Source: Flammeovirgaceae bacterium (GTDB taxonomy: Bacteria; Bacteroidota; Bacteroidia; Cytophagales; Cyclobacteriaceae). Taken from it: a stretch of DNA of 64,000 nucleotides. The stretch spans positions 62,001 to 126,000 of the forward strand of contig JAIYCV010000037.1 in the NCBI GenBank assembly GCA_027487845.1. Reading direction: 5' to 3'. The notes beneath the pieces were generated by a model. The model was not told where the DNA came from. It searched no databases and saw only the letters and a program-made list of their open reading frames with translations. Positions 25,858-35,276 of the stretch are shown here, one piece after another. A program made the position numbers and the translations under genes. The first letter of the stretch is position 1; the number at the start of each line of letters is the position of its first letter.

Positions 25858-27213
25858 ATGTCGACCCGAAGAGACTTCATCAAAACAACCGCCACTGCCA
25901 CCGCAGGCTTCTCCATTTTATCTTCCACAACACTGTTTTCAAAAGATAAAGGCACCAAAGTTAAACTAGGCATTATTGGCGTTGGCTTTCGAGGACAAGG
26001 GCACTTAGAGTTAGCATTAAACCGAGCGGATGTTGAGGTGGTTGCCATTTGCGATGTTCAACAACGTATGATTGATTTAAGCCTATCAATCATAGAAAAA
26101 TCAAAAAAAACAAAGCCGCAAATTATTTTAGATGGCCCCTATGGCTATAAAAAATTATTAGACAACAAAGAGATCGATGCGGTAATCATTGCCACACCCT
26201 GGGAGTGGCATACGGTGATGTGCGTAGATGCGATGAACGCGAAAAAATACGTGGGCTGCGAAGTGATTACCGGCATGACCGTGGAGGAATGCTGGGAGCT
26301 AGTTCATACAAGCGAGCGCACGGGAATGCCACTAATGATGCTGGAGAATGTTTGCTACCGCAGAGACGTGATGGCCGTGATGAACATGGTGAGGCAAAAT
26401 GTTTTTGGCGAACTCATCCATTTGCAAGGGGGCTACCAACACGACTTGCGTGAAGTCAAGTTTAACGATGGCAAAACCGATCCTGGCACTGGCGCAGAAT
26501 TTGGTGAAAAAGGATTTTCCGAGGCACAATGGAGAACATTACATTCTGTGAACAGGAACGGGGAACTCTATCCTACACACGGCATTGGCCCTTTGGCGAT
26601 GATGACCAATATCAATCGTGGCAATCGTTTTACACAGTTAGTTTCGTATTCATCAAAAGCTCGTGGCCTCCACAACTATGTTGCCAAGGTAGGAGGAGAA
26701 AATCATCCCAATTCAAAAATCAATTTTAAATTAGGCGATGTAGTAACCACCATGATTCGTACAGCCAATGATGAGACAATTTTGTTGCAACACGACACAA
26801 ACTTACCTCGACCGTATTCATTAGGGTTTCGTGTTCAAGGCACAAACGGCCTCTGGATGGACGTGAATAAATCCATTTACATTGAAGGCCAAAGCAAAGA
26901 TGCCCACCGATGGGAAGACGCCAAATCATGGCTAGAAAAATATGACCATCCGCTTTGGAGAAAATATGGAAACGATGCGGCAGGCGCGGGTCATGGCGGC
27001 ATGGACTGGTTTGTAATTAACGCATTTATTGAATCCGTTAAACTAAAAACTAACACTCTGCAAGATGTCTATGATGCCGTGACCTGGAGTGCGATCACGC
27101 CATTGTCTGAAACCTCCATTCAATTGGGCGGGCAAAGTGTCGAATTTCCGGATTTCACTAACGGAAAGTGGATGTATCGAAAGAATGAGTTCGCTTTAGG
27201 AGACATCTACTAG
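25858..27213 (+). CDS. Exported Gfo/Idh/MocA-family protein, GH109-like
   Basis: 451 residues. A twin-arginine signal (STRRDFIKTTATATAGFSIL) directs export in folded form with its cofactor. The Rossmann motif GIIGVGFRGQGH (about 38-49) binds NAD(P), ending with AICDVQ. The central EVITGMTVEECWELV, MMLENVCYRRD and LYPTHGIGPLAMMTNINRGNRF are characteristic of the NAD-dependent glycosidases of family GH109 (alpha-N-acetylgalactosaminidase type). The general fold is certain; the GH109 activity is inferred from motif resemblance. It is transcribed alone, ahead of hpt on the same strand. Confidence 0.85.
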   Translation: MSTRRDFIKTTATATAGFSILSSTTLFSKDKGTKVKLGIIGVGFRGQGHLELALNRADVEVVAICDVQQRMIDLSLSIIEKSKKTKPQIILDGPYGYKKLLDNKEIDAVIIATPWEWHTVMCVDAMNAKKYVGCEVITGMTVEECWELVHTSERTGMPLMMLENVCYRRDVMAVMNMVRQNVFGELIHLQGGYQHDLREVKFNDGKTDPGTGAEFGEKGFSEAQWRTLHSVNRNGELYPTHGIGPLAMMTNINRGNRFTQLVSYSSKARGLHNYVAKVGGENHPNSKINFKLGDVVTTMIRTANDETILLQHDTNLPRPYSLGFRVQGTNGLWMDVNKSIYIEGQSKDAHRWEDAKSWLEKYDHPLWRKYGNDAAGAGHGGMDWFVINAFIESVKLKTNTLQDVYDAVTWSAITPLSETSIQLGGQSVEFPDFTNGKWMYRKNEFALGDIY

Positions 27214-27240
27214 GGTAGTCAATCTTGATGTTGTATTTTT

Positions 27241-27789
27241 GTGCTTGTGGAAAACTTAGTACAACTTAAAGACCTGACTTTCAAGTCGTTTATTTCAGAA
27301 GAAAAAATCAACGCACGTGTTATTGAATTAGCAAATCAGCTAAACAACGACTATGTTGAAAAAAGCCCTGTGTTTCTTCCCATCCTGAATGGCTCATTCA
27401 TGTTTGCTGCTGATTTGATCAAACATGTCTCTGTAAATTGTCAAGTTTCATTTGTAAAAATTTCATCCTATGCGGGCACCCAAAGTACTGGGCAGTTAAA
27501 AACCCTAATAGGTCATGAAGAAAGTCTTTTTAACCAAGATGTCATTGTTATTGAAGACATTGTGGATACAGGATTGACTTTGGAGCTGATACTTAGCGAC
27601 CTCAAAGCACGTGGTGCAAAATCGGTTGAGACGATTTCTTTGTTACGCAAACAAAAAGCTCGAGATAAAGATGTTGCAGTGAAATATGTTGGATTTGAAT
27701 TGGATGAACAGTTTGTGGTTGGCTATGGATTGGATTATGATGGGCTGGGGCGGAATCTTAGCGCTATTTATGAGCAATCCATGCATTGA
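27241..27789 (+). CDS. hpt: Hypoxanthine phosphoribosyltransferase
   Basis: 182 residues from a GTG at 27241; a second GTG at 27247 is equally possible. The PRPP-binding motif VIVIEDIVDTG lies at 101-111, preceded by the flexible loop SSYAGTQSTG (about 75-84) and LPILNGSFMFAADL (about 46-59). It salvages hypoxanthine and guanine to IMP and GMP. A -7-like box TATTTTTG at 27234-27241 overlaps the first candidate start, so if it is the promoter, translation starts at 27247 or later on a transcript with almost no leader. Confidence 0.93.
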   Translation: MLVENLVQLKDLTFKSFISEEKINARVIELANQLNNDYVEKSPVFLPILNGSFMFAADLIKHVSVNCQVSFVKISSYAGTQSTGQLKTLIGHEESLFNQDVIVIEDIVDTGLTLELILSDLKARGAKSVETISLLRKQKARDKDVAVKYVGFELDEQFVVGYGLDYDGLGRNLSAIYEQSMH

Positions 27790-27945
27790 CAAAAAGCGTT
27801 CGGCTCAATAATCCTAAAAAAGTACTTTTCATAATTTACCATTACCCTACACGGTTTTGACATCTCTCGTGTCGTTTTTAATAAATTCCCTATCTTGCCC
27901 ACCCGTTTTTGTAAAAAATTATAATCAAGCTTAATCAACATACAG

Positions 27946-28515
27946 ATGGTAAATATTGTACTCTTCGGTCCTCCGGGCGCAGGTAAAGGCACTCAAAGCG
28001 AGTATTTGATAAAAAAATACCAATTGACACATATATCCACAGGTGATCTGTTTCGAAAACATTTAAAAGAAGGCACCCCTCTTGGGAAACTTGCCCAGCA
28101 ATATATGGACGAGGGAAAGCTTGTGCCTGACCAAGTGGTAATTGATATGGTGGACGACAAAATCAAAAACGATGGACCTGTTACAGGTTACATTTTTGAT
28201 GGTTTCCCTCGCACGGTGGCGCAGGCCGAGGCATTAGATAAACTTCTGACTTCTAAAAATACACCCATCAAATGTATGATCGCTTTGGAGGTTTCGAAAG
28301 AAGAATTGGTAAAACGTTTATTGAATCGAGGAATTACTTCGGGGCGCGCGGATGACCAAGACGAAACCAAAATTAACACTCGTATTCAAGTATACCTAGA
28401 CGAAACTTTGCCCGTTGCGAAGTACTACGAGAAGCAAGGCAAGTTCAATCCCATTAATGGAATTGGTGAAGTAAACTCAATTTTCAACAGCATTTGCAGC
28501 ATCATCGATAAATAA
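27946..28515 (+). CDS. adk: Adenylate kinase
   Basis: 189 residues. P-loop GPPGAGKGTQ at 8-17; NMP-binding TGDLFRKHLKEGTPLG (about 32-47); DGFPRT near 84-89; and a short LID (GRADDQDETKINTR), so this is the short, zinc-free form. It interconverts ATP, ADP and AMP. It follows hpt by 156 bases on the same strand, with obg downstream. The 5' gap holds a weak TATCTTGC -7-like box at 27891-27898. Confidence 0.96.
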   Translation: MVNIVLFGPPGAGKGTQSEYLIKKYQLTHISTGDLFRKHLKEGTPLGKLAQQYMDEGKLVPDQVVIDMVDDKIKNDGPVTGYIFDGFPRTVAQAEALDKLLTSKNTPIKCMIALEVSKEELVKRLLNRGITSGRADDQDETKINTRIQVYLDETLPVAKYYEKQGKFNPINGIGEVNSIFNSICSIIDK

Positions 28516-28569
28516 GGGTTTTGGTTCACAGCTTTGATGTAACTTGCAGTCTGTAACCTGTCTCTTTTT

Positions 28570-29559
28570 ATGTCCAATCCCAATTTTATTGATTACGTAA
28601 AGTTTTACTCAAAGTCGGGAAACGGAGGTGCCGGGTGTTTGCATTTTCATCGCGAAAAATTTATTGAGAAAGGCGGGCCAGACGGTGGCGATGGAGGCCG
28701 CGGAGGGCACATTATTCTTCGAGGCAATTCGCAGTTGTGGACATTGCTGCATTTAAAATTCCGTAAACACATTCGTGCTGAAAATGGCCAAGGTGGCGCA
28801 GGTCAAAACATGACTGGTTCTTTTGGAAAAGACGAAATCATTGACGTGCCGCTTGGCACCATCGCCAAAAGAGCTGACACAGAAGAATTTCTTTGCGAAA
28901 TAAGTGAACACGGCCAAGAAGTAATCCTCATACCGGGCGGGAGGGGCGGAAAAGGCAATCAGCATTTTGCAACTTCAACAAACCAAGCACCTACACACGC
29001 GCAACCGGGCGAACCTGGGATAGAGGAAACAGTTGTATTAGAATTAAAGTTATTGGCCGATGTTGGCCTTGTTGGTTTTCCAAATGCAGGCAAATCAACC
29101 TTGTTATCCGTTGTTTCAGCCGCCAAACCAAAAATTGCAGACTATATTTTCACCACGCTTACCCCCAATTTGGGAGTTGTAAAATATCGCAATGAGCTAT
29201 CGTTTGTAATGGCTGACATTCCTGGTATTATTGAAGGCGCCAGTGAGGGCAAGGGTCTTGGAATTCGGTTTTTGAAACACATTGAGCGTAACTCGTTGTT
29301 GCTTTTTTTAATTCCTGCCGACTCTCCGAATATTGAACGAGAATATCAGATTTTATTAAATGAAATCAACCTATACAACCCTGAACTTCTTGATAAAAAA
29401 AGGCTTTTAGCAATAACAAAGGCAGATATGCTGGATGACGAATTAAAGGCAGCCATCCGCAAAGAGATGCCCAAGAGCATTCCTTTTATTTTTATTTCTT
29501 CTTTGGCCAATCAAGGCCTCACCGAATTAAAAGATTTGATCTGGAAGAATTTGCATTAA
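28570..29559 (+). CDS. obg: Obg-family GTPase (ribosome assembly)
   Basis: 329 residues. The glycine-rich Obg domain spans about 1-158 ([29 protein letters not shown]). The G domain follows with G1 GFPNAGKS at 169-176, G3 DIPG at 216-219 and G4 TKAD near 290. The C-terminal OCT domain of longer Obg proteins is absent, as in most Bacteroidota. Obg GTPases act in late 50S subunit maturation and the stringent response. Located 54 bases after adk, probably in one transcript with it. Confidence 0.96.
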   Translation: MSNPNFIDYVKFYSKSGNGGAGCLHFHREKFIEKGGPDGGDGGRGGHIILRGNSQLWTLLHLKFRKHIRAENGQGGAGQNMTGSFGKDEIIDVPLGTIAKRADTEEFLCEISEHGQEVILIPGGRGGKGNQHFATSTNQAPTHAQPGEPGIEETVVLELKLLADVGLVGFPNAGKSTLLSVVSAAKPKIADYIFTTLTPNLGVVKYRNELSFVMADIPGIIEGASEGKGLGIRFLKHIERNSLLLFLIPADSPNIEREYQILLNEINLYNPELLDKKRLLAITKADMLDDELKAAIRKEMPKSIPFIFISSLANQGLTELKDLIWKNLH

Positions 29560-29619
29560 GATTAATTTTAACTTCGCTTTGAGTACACCGAACTAAGCTG
29601 TTTGGTGCTCTCAATTATC

Positions 29620-30084
29620 ATGAGCCATTACCTCGCCCAACTAAACATTGCCAAAATGCTTGCCCCAATGGATAGTCCGGTGATGGCTGATTTTGTGAAC
29701 AACTTAAACCAGATTAATGACTTAGCCGAATCAAGCGAAGGCTTTATTTGGCGATTGAAAGACGATGCTAATAATGCAACGTCCATCAAAATATACAATG
29801 ACGATTTTCTGATTGTGAACATGTCAGTTTGGAAAGATATTGACAGACTTTTCAGGTTTACTTACCAAACACAACACCTTGAAATTTTTAAGAGGCGCAA
29901 CGAATGGTTTGAGAAAATGAAGGAGATGCACATGGCTTTGTGGTACGTGGAAGAAAATCATAAGCCAACAACAATAGAAGCAGAAGAAAGATTGGACTAC
30001 CTGCGAGCAAATGGCGACACACCGTTTGCATTCACGTTCAAGAAACGGTTTTCGGTGGAAGAAGCTTTATCGTTTCAAAAATAG
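29620..30084 (+). CDS. DUF3291-family protein
   Basis: 154 residues from the ATG at 29620 (MSHYLAQLNIAKM). The family pattern is visible: an N-terminal strand, FVNNLNQINDLAESSEGFIWRL (region about 25-46), NMSVWKDIDRLFRFTY near 67-82, and a repeat-like motif HMALWYVEENHKPTTIEAEERL ending in FTFKKRFS. DUF3291 proteins are small ferredoxin-like folds related to antibiotic-biosynthesis monooxygenase-type domains; their function is not established. No neighbour gives a hint beyond proximity to obg. Confidence 0.8.
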   Translation: MSHYLAQLNIAKMLAPMDSPVMADFVNNLNQINDLAESSEGFIWRLKDDANNATSIKIYNDDFLIVNMSVWKDIDRLFRFTYQTQHLEIFKRRNEWFEKMKEMHMALWYVEENHKPTTIEAEERLDYLRANGDTPFAFTFKKRFSVEEALSFQK

Positions 30085-30221
30085 ACCATTAGTGAAATAG
30101 CTCTGGAGACCAACAAACCTGTTCAATTAATCCCCTGCCGTAATGTCACCTTTATTTTATTGGCAAAATTCTTGTCACGTGCAGGTAATTTTAAGTCTTC
30201 TACACCATAGAAAATACCACA

Positions 30222-30770
30222 ATGCCAGAACAAGAAACTAACAATAGCGACCAAGTCGCAGTGGAAACCGAAGGGAGTGTCGCTGAACAGCGAGACGGGG
30301 AACCTCAGAAAGACGAGCAGCAAGCTCAATTGAAAAAGCTTCAAGACGAATTGGCAGAAGGAAAAGATAAGTACGTGCGCCTTTATGCCGAATTTGACAA
30401 CCATAGGCGCAGAACTTCTAAGGAAAAAATCGAAATGATCTCTTCCGCAAACGAACAATTGCTTAAGTCGCTGTTACCAGTCGTTGATGATTTTGACCGG
30501 GCAGAAAAAACATTCAAAGACAAAAATGACAAAGAAGCAGAAGGTTTTTTCTTGATTCATAACAAATTCAAGAAGATTTTTGAACAAGCGGGCGTTAAAC
30601 TGATGGAAACAGGCAACGGCTCAGACTTTAATCCCGATCTGCACGAAGCGATTACTCAAATACCAGCACCAACCGAAGAATTGAAAGGCAAAATTGTAGA
30701 TACAGTTGAAAAAGGATATTTGCTGAACGATAAGGTTATCCGGTTTGCCAAAGTAGTGGTAGGAGGCTAG
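30222..30770 (+). CDS. grpE: Nucleotide exchange factor GrpE
   Basis: 182 residues. A Glu/Gln-rich disordered N-terminus (about 1-38) is followed by the long dimerising coiled coil (LKKLQDELAEGKDKYVRLYAEFDNHRRR, about 39-66) and the beta domain (VKLMETGNGSDFNPDLHEAI, DTVEKGYLLNDKVIRFAKVVV). GrpE releases ADP from DnaK. It precedes dnaJ by 72 bases on the same strand; dnaK itself is 20 kb away in this window. Confidence 0.95.
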   Translation: MPEQETNNSDQVAVETEGSVAEQRDGEPQKDEQQAQLKKLQDELAEGKDKYVRLYAEFDNHRRRTSKEKIEMISSANEQLLKSLLPVVDDFDRAEKTFKDKNDKEAEGFFLIHNKFKKIFEQAGVKLMETGNGSDFNPDLHEAITQIPAPTEELKGKIVDTVEKGYLLNDKVIRFAKVVVGG

Positions 30771-30842
30771 GCGTACTTGGTAGCCAACCCGTCAACTTAG
30801 CGTAATTTTTGAATTTTAACTATTGAATTTTGAATTGTTAGC

Positions 30843-31961
30843 ATGGCCAAAAGAGATTACTACGAAATTTTAGGCGTTGCCAAAGGAGCTTCTCCTGATG
30901 AAATAAAAAAAGCTTATCGAAAGGTGGCCATCCAATTCCATCCTGATAAAAACCCTGATAATAAAGAAGCGGAAGAAAAATTCAAAGAAGCTGCCGAAGC
31001 CTACGAAATATTAAGCAACGCAGAAAAACGCGCTCAGTACGATCGCTTTGGCCACTCGCGGCCTGGGGGTGGAGGCGGAGGCGGCCATGACATGAACATG
31101 GAAGATATCTTCAGCCAATTTGGAGATATTTTTGGTGGCGGTGGAGGAAGTCCATTCGACAGTTTTTTTGGAGGCAGCAGCCGTGGTGGGCGTCAGCGGA
31201 AAGGCTCTAATTTGAGGATAAAACTTAAGCTCACACTAGAGGAAATTGCCAATGGCGTTGAGAAAAAGATAAAAGTAAATCGACTTATTCGCGCGGAAGG
31301 CGTCACCTTTAAGAAGTGCAACACGTGTGGCGGAAATGGCCAGGTAAGAAAGGTGGTAAATACTATGTTGGGGCAAATGGTGTCAACTACTACGTGTCCA
31401 ACATGCAACGGTGCGGGCGAAATACTTGACAAACGCCCCTCAGGCGTAGATAGCTCTGGCCTAGTTTCTAAAGAAGATTTTATATCTATTAAAGTACCTG
31501 CAGGAGTTAGCGATGGCATGCAGCTTTCGATGGCTGGAAAAGGTAACGAAGCTCCCGGTGGTGGCGTACCTGGCGATCTGTTGATTCTAATCGAAGAAAC
31601 AGAAGATAAAGAACTTAAGCGCGATGGCTCGAATCTAATATTTGATTTGCATATCAGCTTTATTGATGCGGCTTTAGGTACTAGTGTGGAAGTTCCTTCC
31701 ATTGGCGGAAAGGTTCGAATCAAAATAGAACCTGGCACTCAGAGTGGAAAAATCCTGCGTTTACGAGGGAAAGGGTTAAAAGACGTGAATGGCTACAACA
31801 CGGGTGACCAATTGATTTATATTAACGTTTGGACTCCCAAAAAACTTAGTGCCGATGAGAAAGCCAAGCTAGAAAGCTTAAAAACGTCTCCAAATTTCAT
31901 TCCGCAGCCCGATGCAAACGACAAAGGCTTTTTCGAACGAATGAAAGAATACTTTCAATGA
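30843..31961 (+). CDS. dnaJ: Chaperone DnaJ with only one zinc centre
   Basis: 372 residues. The J domain has HPD at 33-35; a Gly/Phe-rich linker (about 70-118) contains several GGGG runs. The zinc-binding region has only two CxxCxGxG motifs, CNTCGGNG (C159, C162) and CPTCNGAG (C185, C188), instead of four. By spacing, these are repeats 2 and 3, which make zinc site II in the canonical protein; repeats 1 and 4 (site I) are missing. The substrate-binding C-terminal domains (about 205-372) are complete. Probably co-transcribed with grpE. It delivers clients to DnaK. Confidence 0.94.
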   Translation: MAKRDYYEILGVAKGASPDEIKKAYRKVAIQFHPDKNPDNKEAEEKFKEAAEAYEILSNAEKRAQYDRFGHSRPGGGGGGGHDMNMEDIFSQFGDIFGGGGGSPFDSFFGGSSRGGRQRKGSNLRIKLKLTLEEIANGVEKKIKVNRLIRAEGVTFKKCNTCGGNGQVRKVVNTMLGQMVSTTTCPTCNGAGEILDKRPSGVDSSGLVSKEDFISIKVPAGVSDGMQLSMAGKGNEAPGGGVPGDLLILIEETEDKELKRDGSNLIFDLHISFIDAALGTSVEVPSIGGKVRIKIEPGTQSGKILRLRGKGLKDVNGYNTGDQLIYINVWTPKKLSADEKAKLESLKTSPNFIPQPDANDKGFFERMKEYFQ

Positions 31962-31969
31962 GTTACGGC

Positions 31970-33109
31970 CTATAGTGAAGTGGCAAGCGGTGGGTTTGGA
32001 GAAAGAAGCCGCCATGCTAAATCTTCAATCATTTCACATTGAATTTTATGGCTAAACGCTTTAGAGTGCTCTTTTCCTAAAGCACGAATACGATTGTATT
32101 CGTTTCCGTTCAGATACAAGCCTTCAATTTTGTCGGCTAATCCCCGCGCGTTATTGGGCTCATACAAAATACCAGCCTTGCCATTGTTCAGTAATTCTGG
32201 TGTGCCGCCCGAGTTGGTTCCTATCACAGGTATTCCTAGCGCCATGGCTTCTACCGTAACCATGCCGACTGGCTCAGAAATAGAACTCATTATAAAAATA
32301 TCTAACGCTGCAAAGCAAGGAACTACGTCTGAAGTGAAGGGTCTGAACAAAACTTGCTGTTCAACACCTAACTCCGTTGCCAACTTTTTCAGAAAAACTA
32401 AGTAGCCCTGTTCCCCATGAGTTTCGTCACCAATAATGAGTACTTTAACTGCCATATCTCGGTTTTTAAGTTCTTTTATTGCTCTTATAGCTGACTCTTG
32501 ACCTTTCTGTTTATCAATCCTTCCGATCACCCCTACAACAAAATCGTGGCTAGGTACCAATAGCATTTCCCTCGCTTGCTCTTTTTCCATTACTCGATCT
32601 TGAAGAGAAACGATATCAATACATAATGGTATTTTAACGATCTTCTCTTTATATTAACACAGTATTTGATAAAATTTGATTGCGCAGATACTCCAACGGA
32701 GTGATCCAAACATCTAGCTGATTAAAGAAAAAGGCATGGTAAAAATCCTTTTTGTTTAAGGTTACTTGCATCTGCTGCCAGTAAACTAACTTAATTGGCC
32801 TTCTTGAGAAGATTTTTGCCCACACGCTAACATAATGATGCCTATAATGCCCTACTACCACAACGGTTAATTGATATTGCGAAAAAAGTTTAGCTAAGCG
32901 AAAAGCACTTCTAAATGCGATGTGTTTTTTACGATGCGTAAAATTGGCAACGGTTAGATTTGCCCGCTTTGCTTCTTGAAGGAGTTTGCTTTCTTCGTGG
33001 CAAAAAAGAATCGGTTCGTGCCCCTTTCCTTAAGCCAAGTGCATAGTTTCAGATTATTCAATTCAAGGCCTCCCCAGGCCAGCGAACTACATAAAAATCC
33101 TACTTTCAT
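31970..33109 (-). pseudogene. Glycosyltransferase family 4 gene broken by two frameshifts
   Basis: Reading on the minus strand from ATG 33109 gives MKVGFLCSSLAWGGLELNNL up to about residue 30, then the frame must change near 33021-33024 (a G-run on this strand is one base short). The next frame encodes HEPILFCHEESKLLQEAKRA through TPLEYLRNQILSNTVL, then one extra base near 32651-32656 forces a second change. The rest (VGVIGRIDKQKGQ, SSISEPVGMVTVEAMALGIPV with the GT-B E-x7-E motif) is an intact C-terminal half. Together they restore a ~380-residue GT4 enzyme. Either a real pseudogene or two assembly errors. It lies alone, head to head with the gene at 33341. Confidence 0.82.
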
Positions 33110-33340
33110 AACTTTCTTCCCCCCAATCTTATTCTCAAAAATTGTTTCCAACTAGTTAACAATCAACACGAATTATCAGACACATTGGTTTGTCGAGGGT
33201 TTAATTGATCGGCTCGATTTTAATTGATAAATATGGCTCGTTTTTTTGATGGTTGGCTTAGAAATCAGTTCCAGCTAGTTTTTAGGACACCAAGAATAAT
33301 TTTTGTAACCCAACGGCCACCTTTGCGTATGTAAGAGACA

Positions 33341-34240
33341 ATGCGCGCTATTTTTTTACCGGTTTTGTTCCATTTAAGCCTTTCGATAGTTGTATTGGGT
33401 CAAGTATCCAAACAGTTTTCTGTTGAAAATGTGTCTAGCTGCGACAAAATACAACTTCATCTGAAGGCGAAAACGGGCAACTGCTTTGTAAAACCCTCTG
33501 AGAACACCGATCTACTAGACATTTATAGCAATCAAAACTTAGAAGATTACAATCACTCCTTCAGCAATGAGGCAAAAGGGAAGACGTGCGTTTTAAAACT
33601 CGGTCTGGAACAAGAGCATTCAAAAGGTGTTGGTAAAAAAATCTCTTACAAAGTGTTTGGTGGCAACGATGAACCCGATAATAAGTTTTGGAAGGTATAT
33701 CTGACGGAATCCAAGCCGTACGATTTGTTCTTAGACTATGGGTTAGGCAATGCAAACATAGATCTATCGGGATTGTCGATTTCCAAAATGAAAATCAATA
33801 CTGGCAGTGCCGATGTAAATATTTTTTACGGCAATGCAACTGAGAACAAAATAGAAATGGATACGTTCTTCGTAAAAGTAGACATGGGCTCTCTCAGTGC
33901 TAAACAATTGAACCTGTCGCGAAGCAAAGTGGTGATGGCCGATGTTGGCTTTGGAAACATGACACTTGACTTTTTCTCGGACAAACCTTTTGCAACCCAC
34001 GAAGTGAAAGGCAGTGTTGGCGCAGGCAATCTAATTATTTACCTGCCCACAGAAGCAACTCCAGTATTGGTAAAAATGTCTGATTCTTGGTTGTGTAGTG
34101 TGCACCTGTCAAAAGGGCTAAAGAAAATCGGCCAGAATACTTATTGTAATTCATCCTATTCTAACGACTCTAAAAATGTGCTTACATTTAACTTGGATGT
34201 ATCGGTAGGCAAAGTGGTTTTCAAAGAGAGAACTCACTAA
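33341..34240 (+). CDS. Secreted protein with a toast-rack/LiaF-like beta domain
   Basis: 299 residues. Signal peptide to about residue 20 (SIVVLGQ). The mature protein is all-beta by pattern, with ladder-like repeats in the middle (YGLGNANIDLSGLSISKMKI, then GSADVNIFYG, MADVGFGNMTLDFF, GSVGAGNLIIYLP). This is typical of DUF2154/LiaF C-terminal 'toast-rack' or DUF4097-like adhesin domains. A pair of cysteines may form a disulfide. No enzyme motif. The next gene on the strand is an ABC ATPase 121 bases away with its own -7 box. Function unknown. Confidence 0.65.
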   Translation: MRAIFLPVLFHLSLSIVVLGQVSKQFSVENVSSCDKIQLHLKAKTGNCFVKPSENTDLLDIYSNQNLEDYNHSFSNEAKGKTCVLKLGLEQEHSKGVGKKISYKVFGGNDEPDNKFWKVYLTESKPYDLFLDYGLGNANIDLSGLSISKMKINTGSADVNIFYGNATENKIEMDTFFVKVDMGSLSAKQLNLSRSKVVMADVGFGNMTLDFFSDKPFATHEVKGSVGAGNLIIYLPTEATPVLVKMSDSWLCSVHLSKGLKKIGQNTYCNSSYSNDSKNVLTFNLDVSVGKVVFKERTH

Positions 34241-34322
34241 TTTTCAATTTCCATTCACGAATGCAAGAATAATCTGCGGCAAAAAACCGGAGTCTTTTTA
34301 TAGTTAGGTGTAATTCTCTCAG

Positions 34323-34330
34323 TACATTTG
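34323..34330 (+). promoter_or_regulatory. -7 promoter box TACATTTG before the ABC exporter genes
   Basis: This fits TAnnTTTG and lies 31 bases upstream of the GTG start at 34362. The nearest -33-like triplet is TTA at a 16-base spacing, so the match is partial. Confidence 0.45.
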
Positions 34331-34361
34331 TTACTAACACCCAAACTTTAATAAAACTATT

Positions 34362-35276
34362 GTGGATGCACTACAAGCCCAACACGTAAGCAAGCGGTAT
34401 ACGAACCACACCGCGCTAGATGATGTAAGCCTCAACATTCCAGAGCATACCATTTTCGGACTGCTCGGCCCGAACGGTGCAGGCAAAACAACCTTGATCC
34501 GAATTATAAATCAAATCATTAATAAAGATGAAGGTGAGATTTTGATTTTCGGTGAGAAACTCAAACCGAGCCATATTGAAATAATTGGCTATCTGCCAGA
34601 AGAACGAGGCCTCTACAAAAAATTAAAAGTAGGAGAGCAACTTTTGTATTTGGCTCAACTAAAAGGTTTATCTGGACCTGATGCGCTTGCACGAATAAAG
34701 GTATGGCTAGAGAAATTTGAAATAAAAGATTGGTGGGATAAAAAGGTAGAGGATCTTTCAAAAGGAATGGCGCAGAAGGTGCAGTTTATTAGCACCGTTC
34801 TGCACGAGCCTAAACTAATAATATTGGATGAACCTTTTTCTGGATTCGATCCGGTAAATGCCCAATTGATTACGGAAGAAATTCTTGACCTCAAAAAGAA
34901 GGGGTGCACTATTATTTTCTCTACGCACAGGATGGAGACAGTGGAAGATTTGTGCGATCACATTGCTTTAATCAATCGTTCTAAAAAAATATTAGAAGGC
35001 TCTAAAAAGCAAGTGAAAGAACAATTTAAAACCAATACGTTTGTTGTAGAGCACAAAGGAAGTTTCAGTTTAAACGGCTCGTATGAATTATTGAATCAAC
35101 AACCAATTGAAGATTCGTTTTTCCAGTCAACCATAAAAATGAAAGACGTAAAAAGACCCAATGAGCTAATCCAAGAGCTGATCCAGCTTACGGAGGTTCA
35201 CAGCTTTCAAGAAAAAGTACCGTCTATGAGCGAAATATTTATCAGTTTAGTGAAAGGAGGAATCAACCATGAATAA
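34362..35276 (+). CDS. ABC transporter ATP-binding protein (NatA-like)
   Basis: 304 residues from a GTG start. Walker A GPNGAGKTT (about 39-47), an atypical signature DLSKGMAQKVQF in place of LSGGQ (about 135-146), Walker B LIILDEPFSGFDP (about 154-166) and switch His in STHRMETVEDL. The C-terminal ~80 residues form the extra domain seen in NatA-type exporters. It forms an ABC-2 exporter with the overlapping downstream permease (8-base overlap). Related pairs export sodium or lipids/peptides; the substrate is unknown. Confidence 0.92.
   Translation: MDALQAQHVSKRYTNHTALDDVSLNIPEHTIFGLLGPNGAGKTTLIRIINQIINKDEGEILIFGEKLKPSHIEIIGYLPEERGLYKKLKVGEQLLYLAQLKGLSGPDALARIKVWLEKFEIKDWWDKKVEDLSKGMAQKVQFISTVLHEPKLIILDEPFSGFDPVNAQLITEEILDLKKKGCTIIFSTHRMETVEDLCDHIALINRSKKILEGSKKQVKEQFKTNTFVVEHKGSFSLNGSYELLNQQPIEDSFFQSTIKMKDVKRPNELIQELIQLTEVHSFQEKVPSMSEIFISLVKGGINHE

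Noticed and set aside
31193-31738. 181-codon open frame antisense to dnaJ
   Set aside because: Its length follows from the codon use of dnaJ; the amino acid sequence is low in recognisable motifs and the sense strand is fully explained.
32094-32405. 103-codon open frame on the plus strand within the glycosyltransferase
   Set aside because: The minus strand encodes conserved GT-B motifs over the same bases; the plus frame has no family resemblance.
33233-33334. 33-codon frame (MARFFDGWLRNQF...) ending six bases before the toast-rack gene
   Set aside because: Short, basic, without signal or family resemblance; could be a leader peptide but nothing in the sequence supports it beyond an ATG and a stop.
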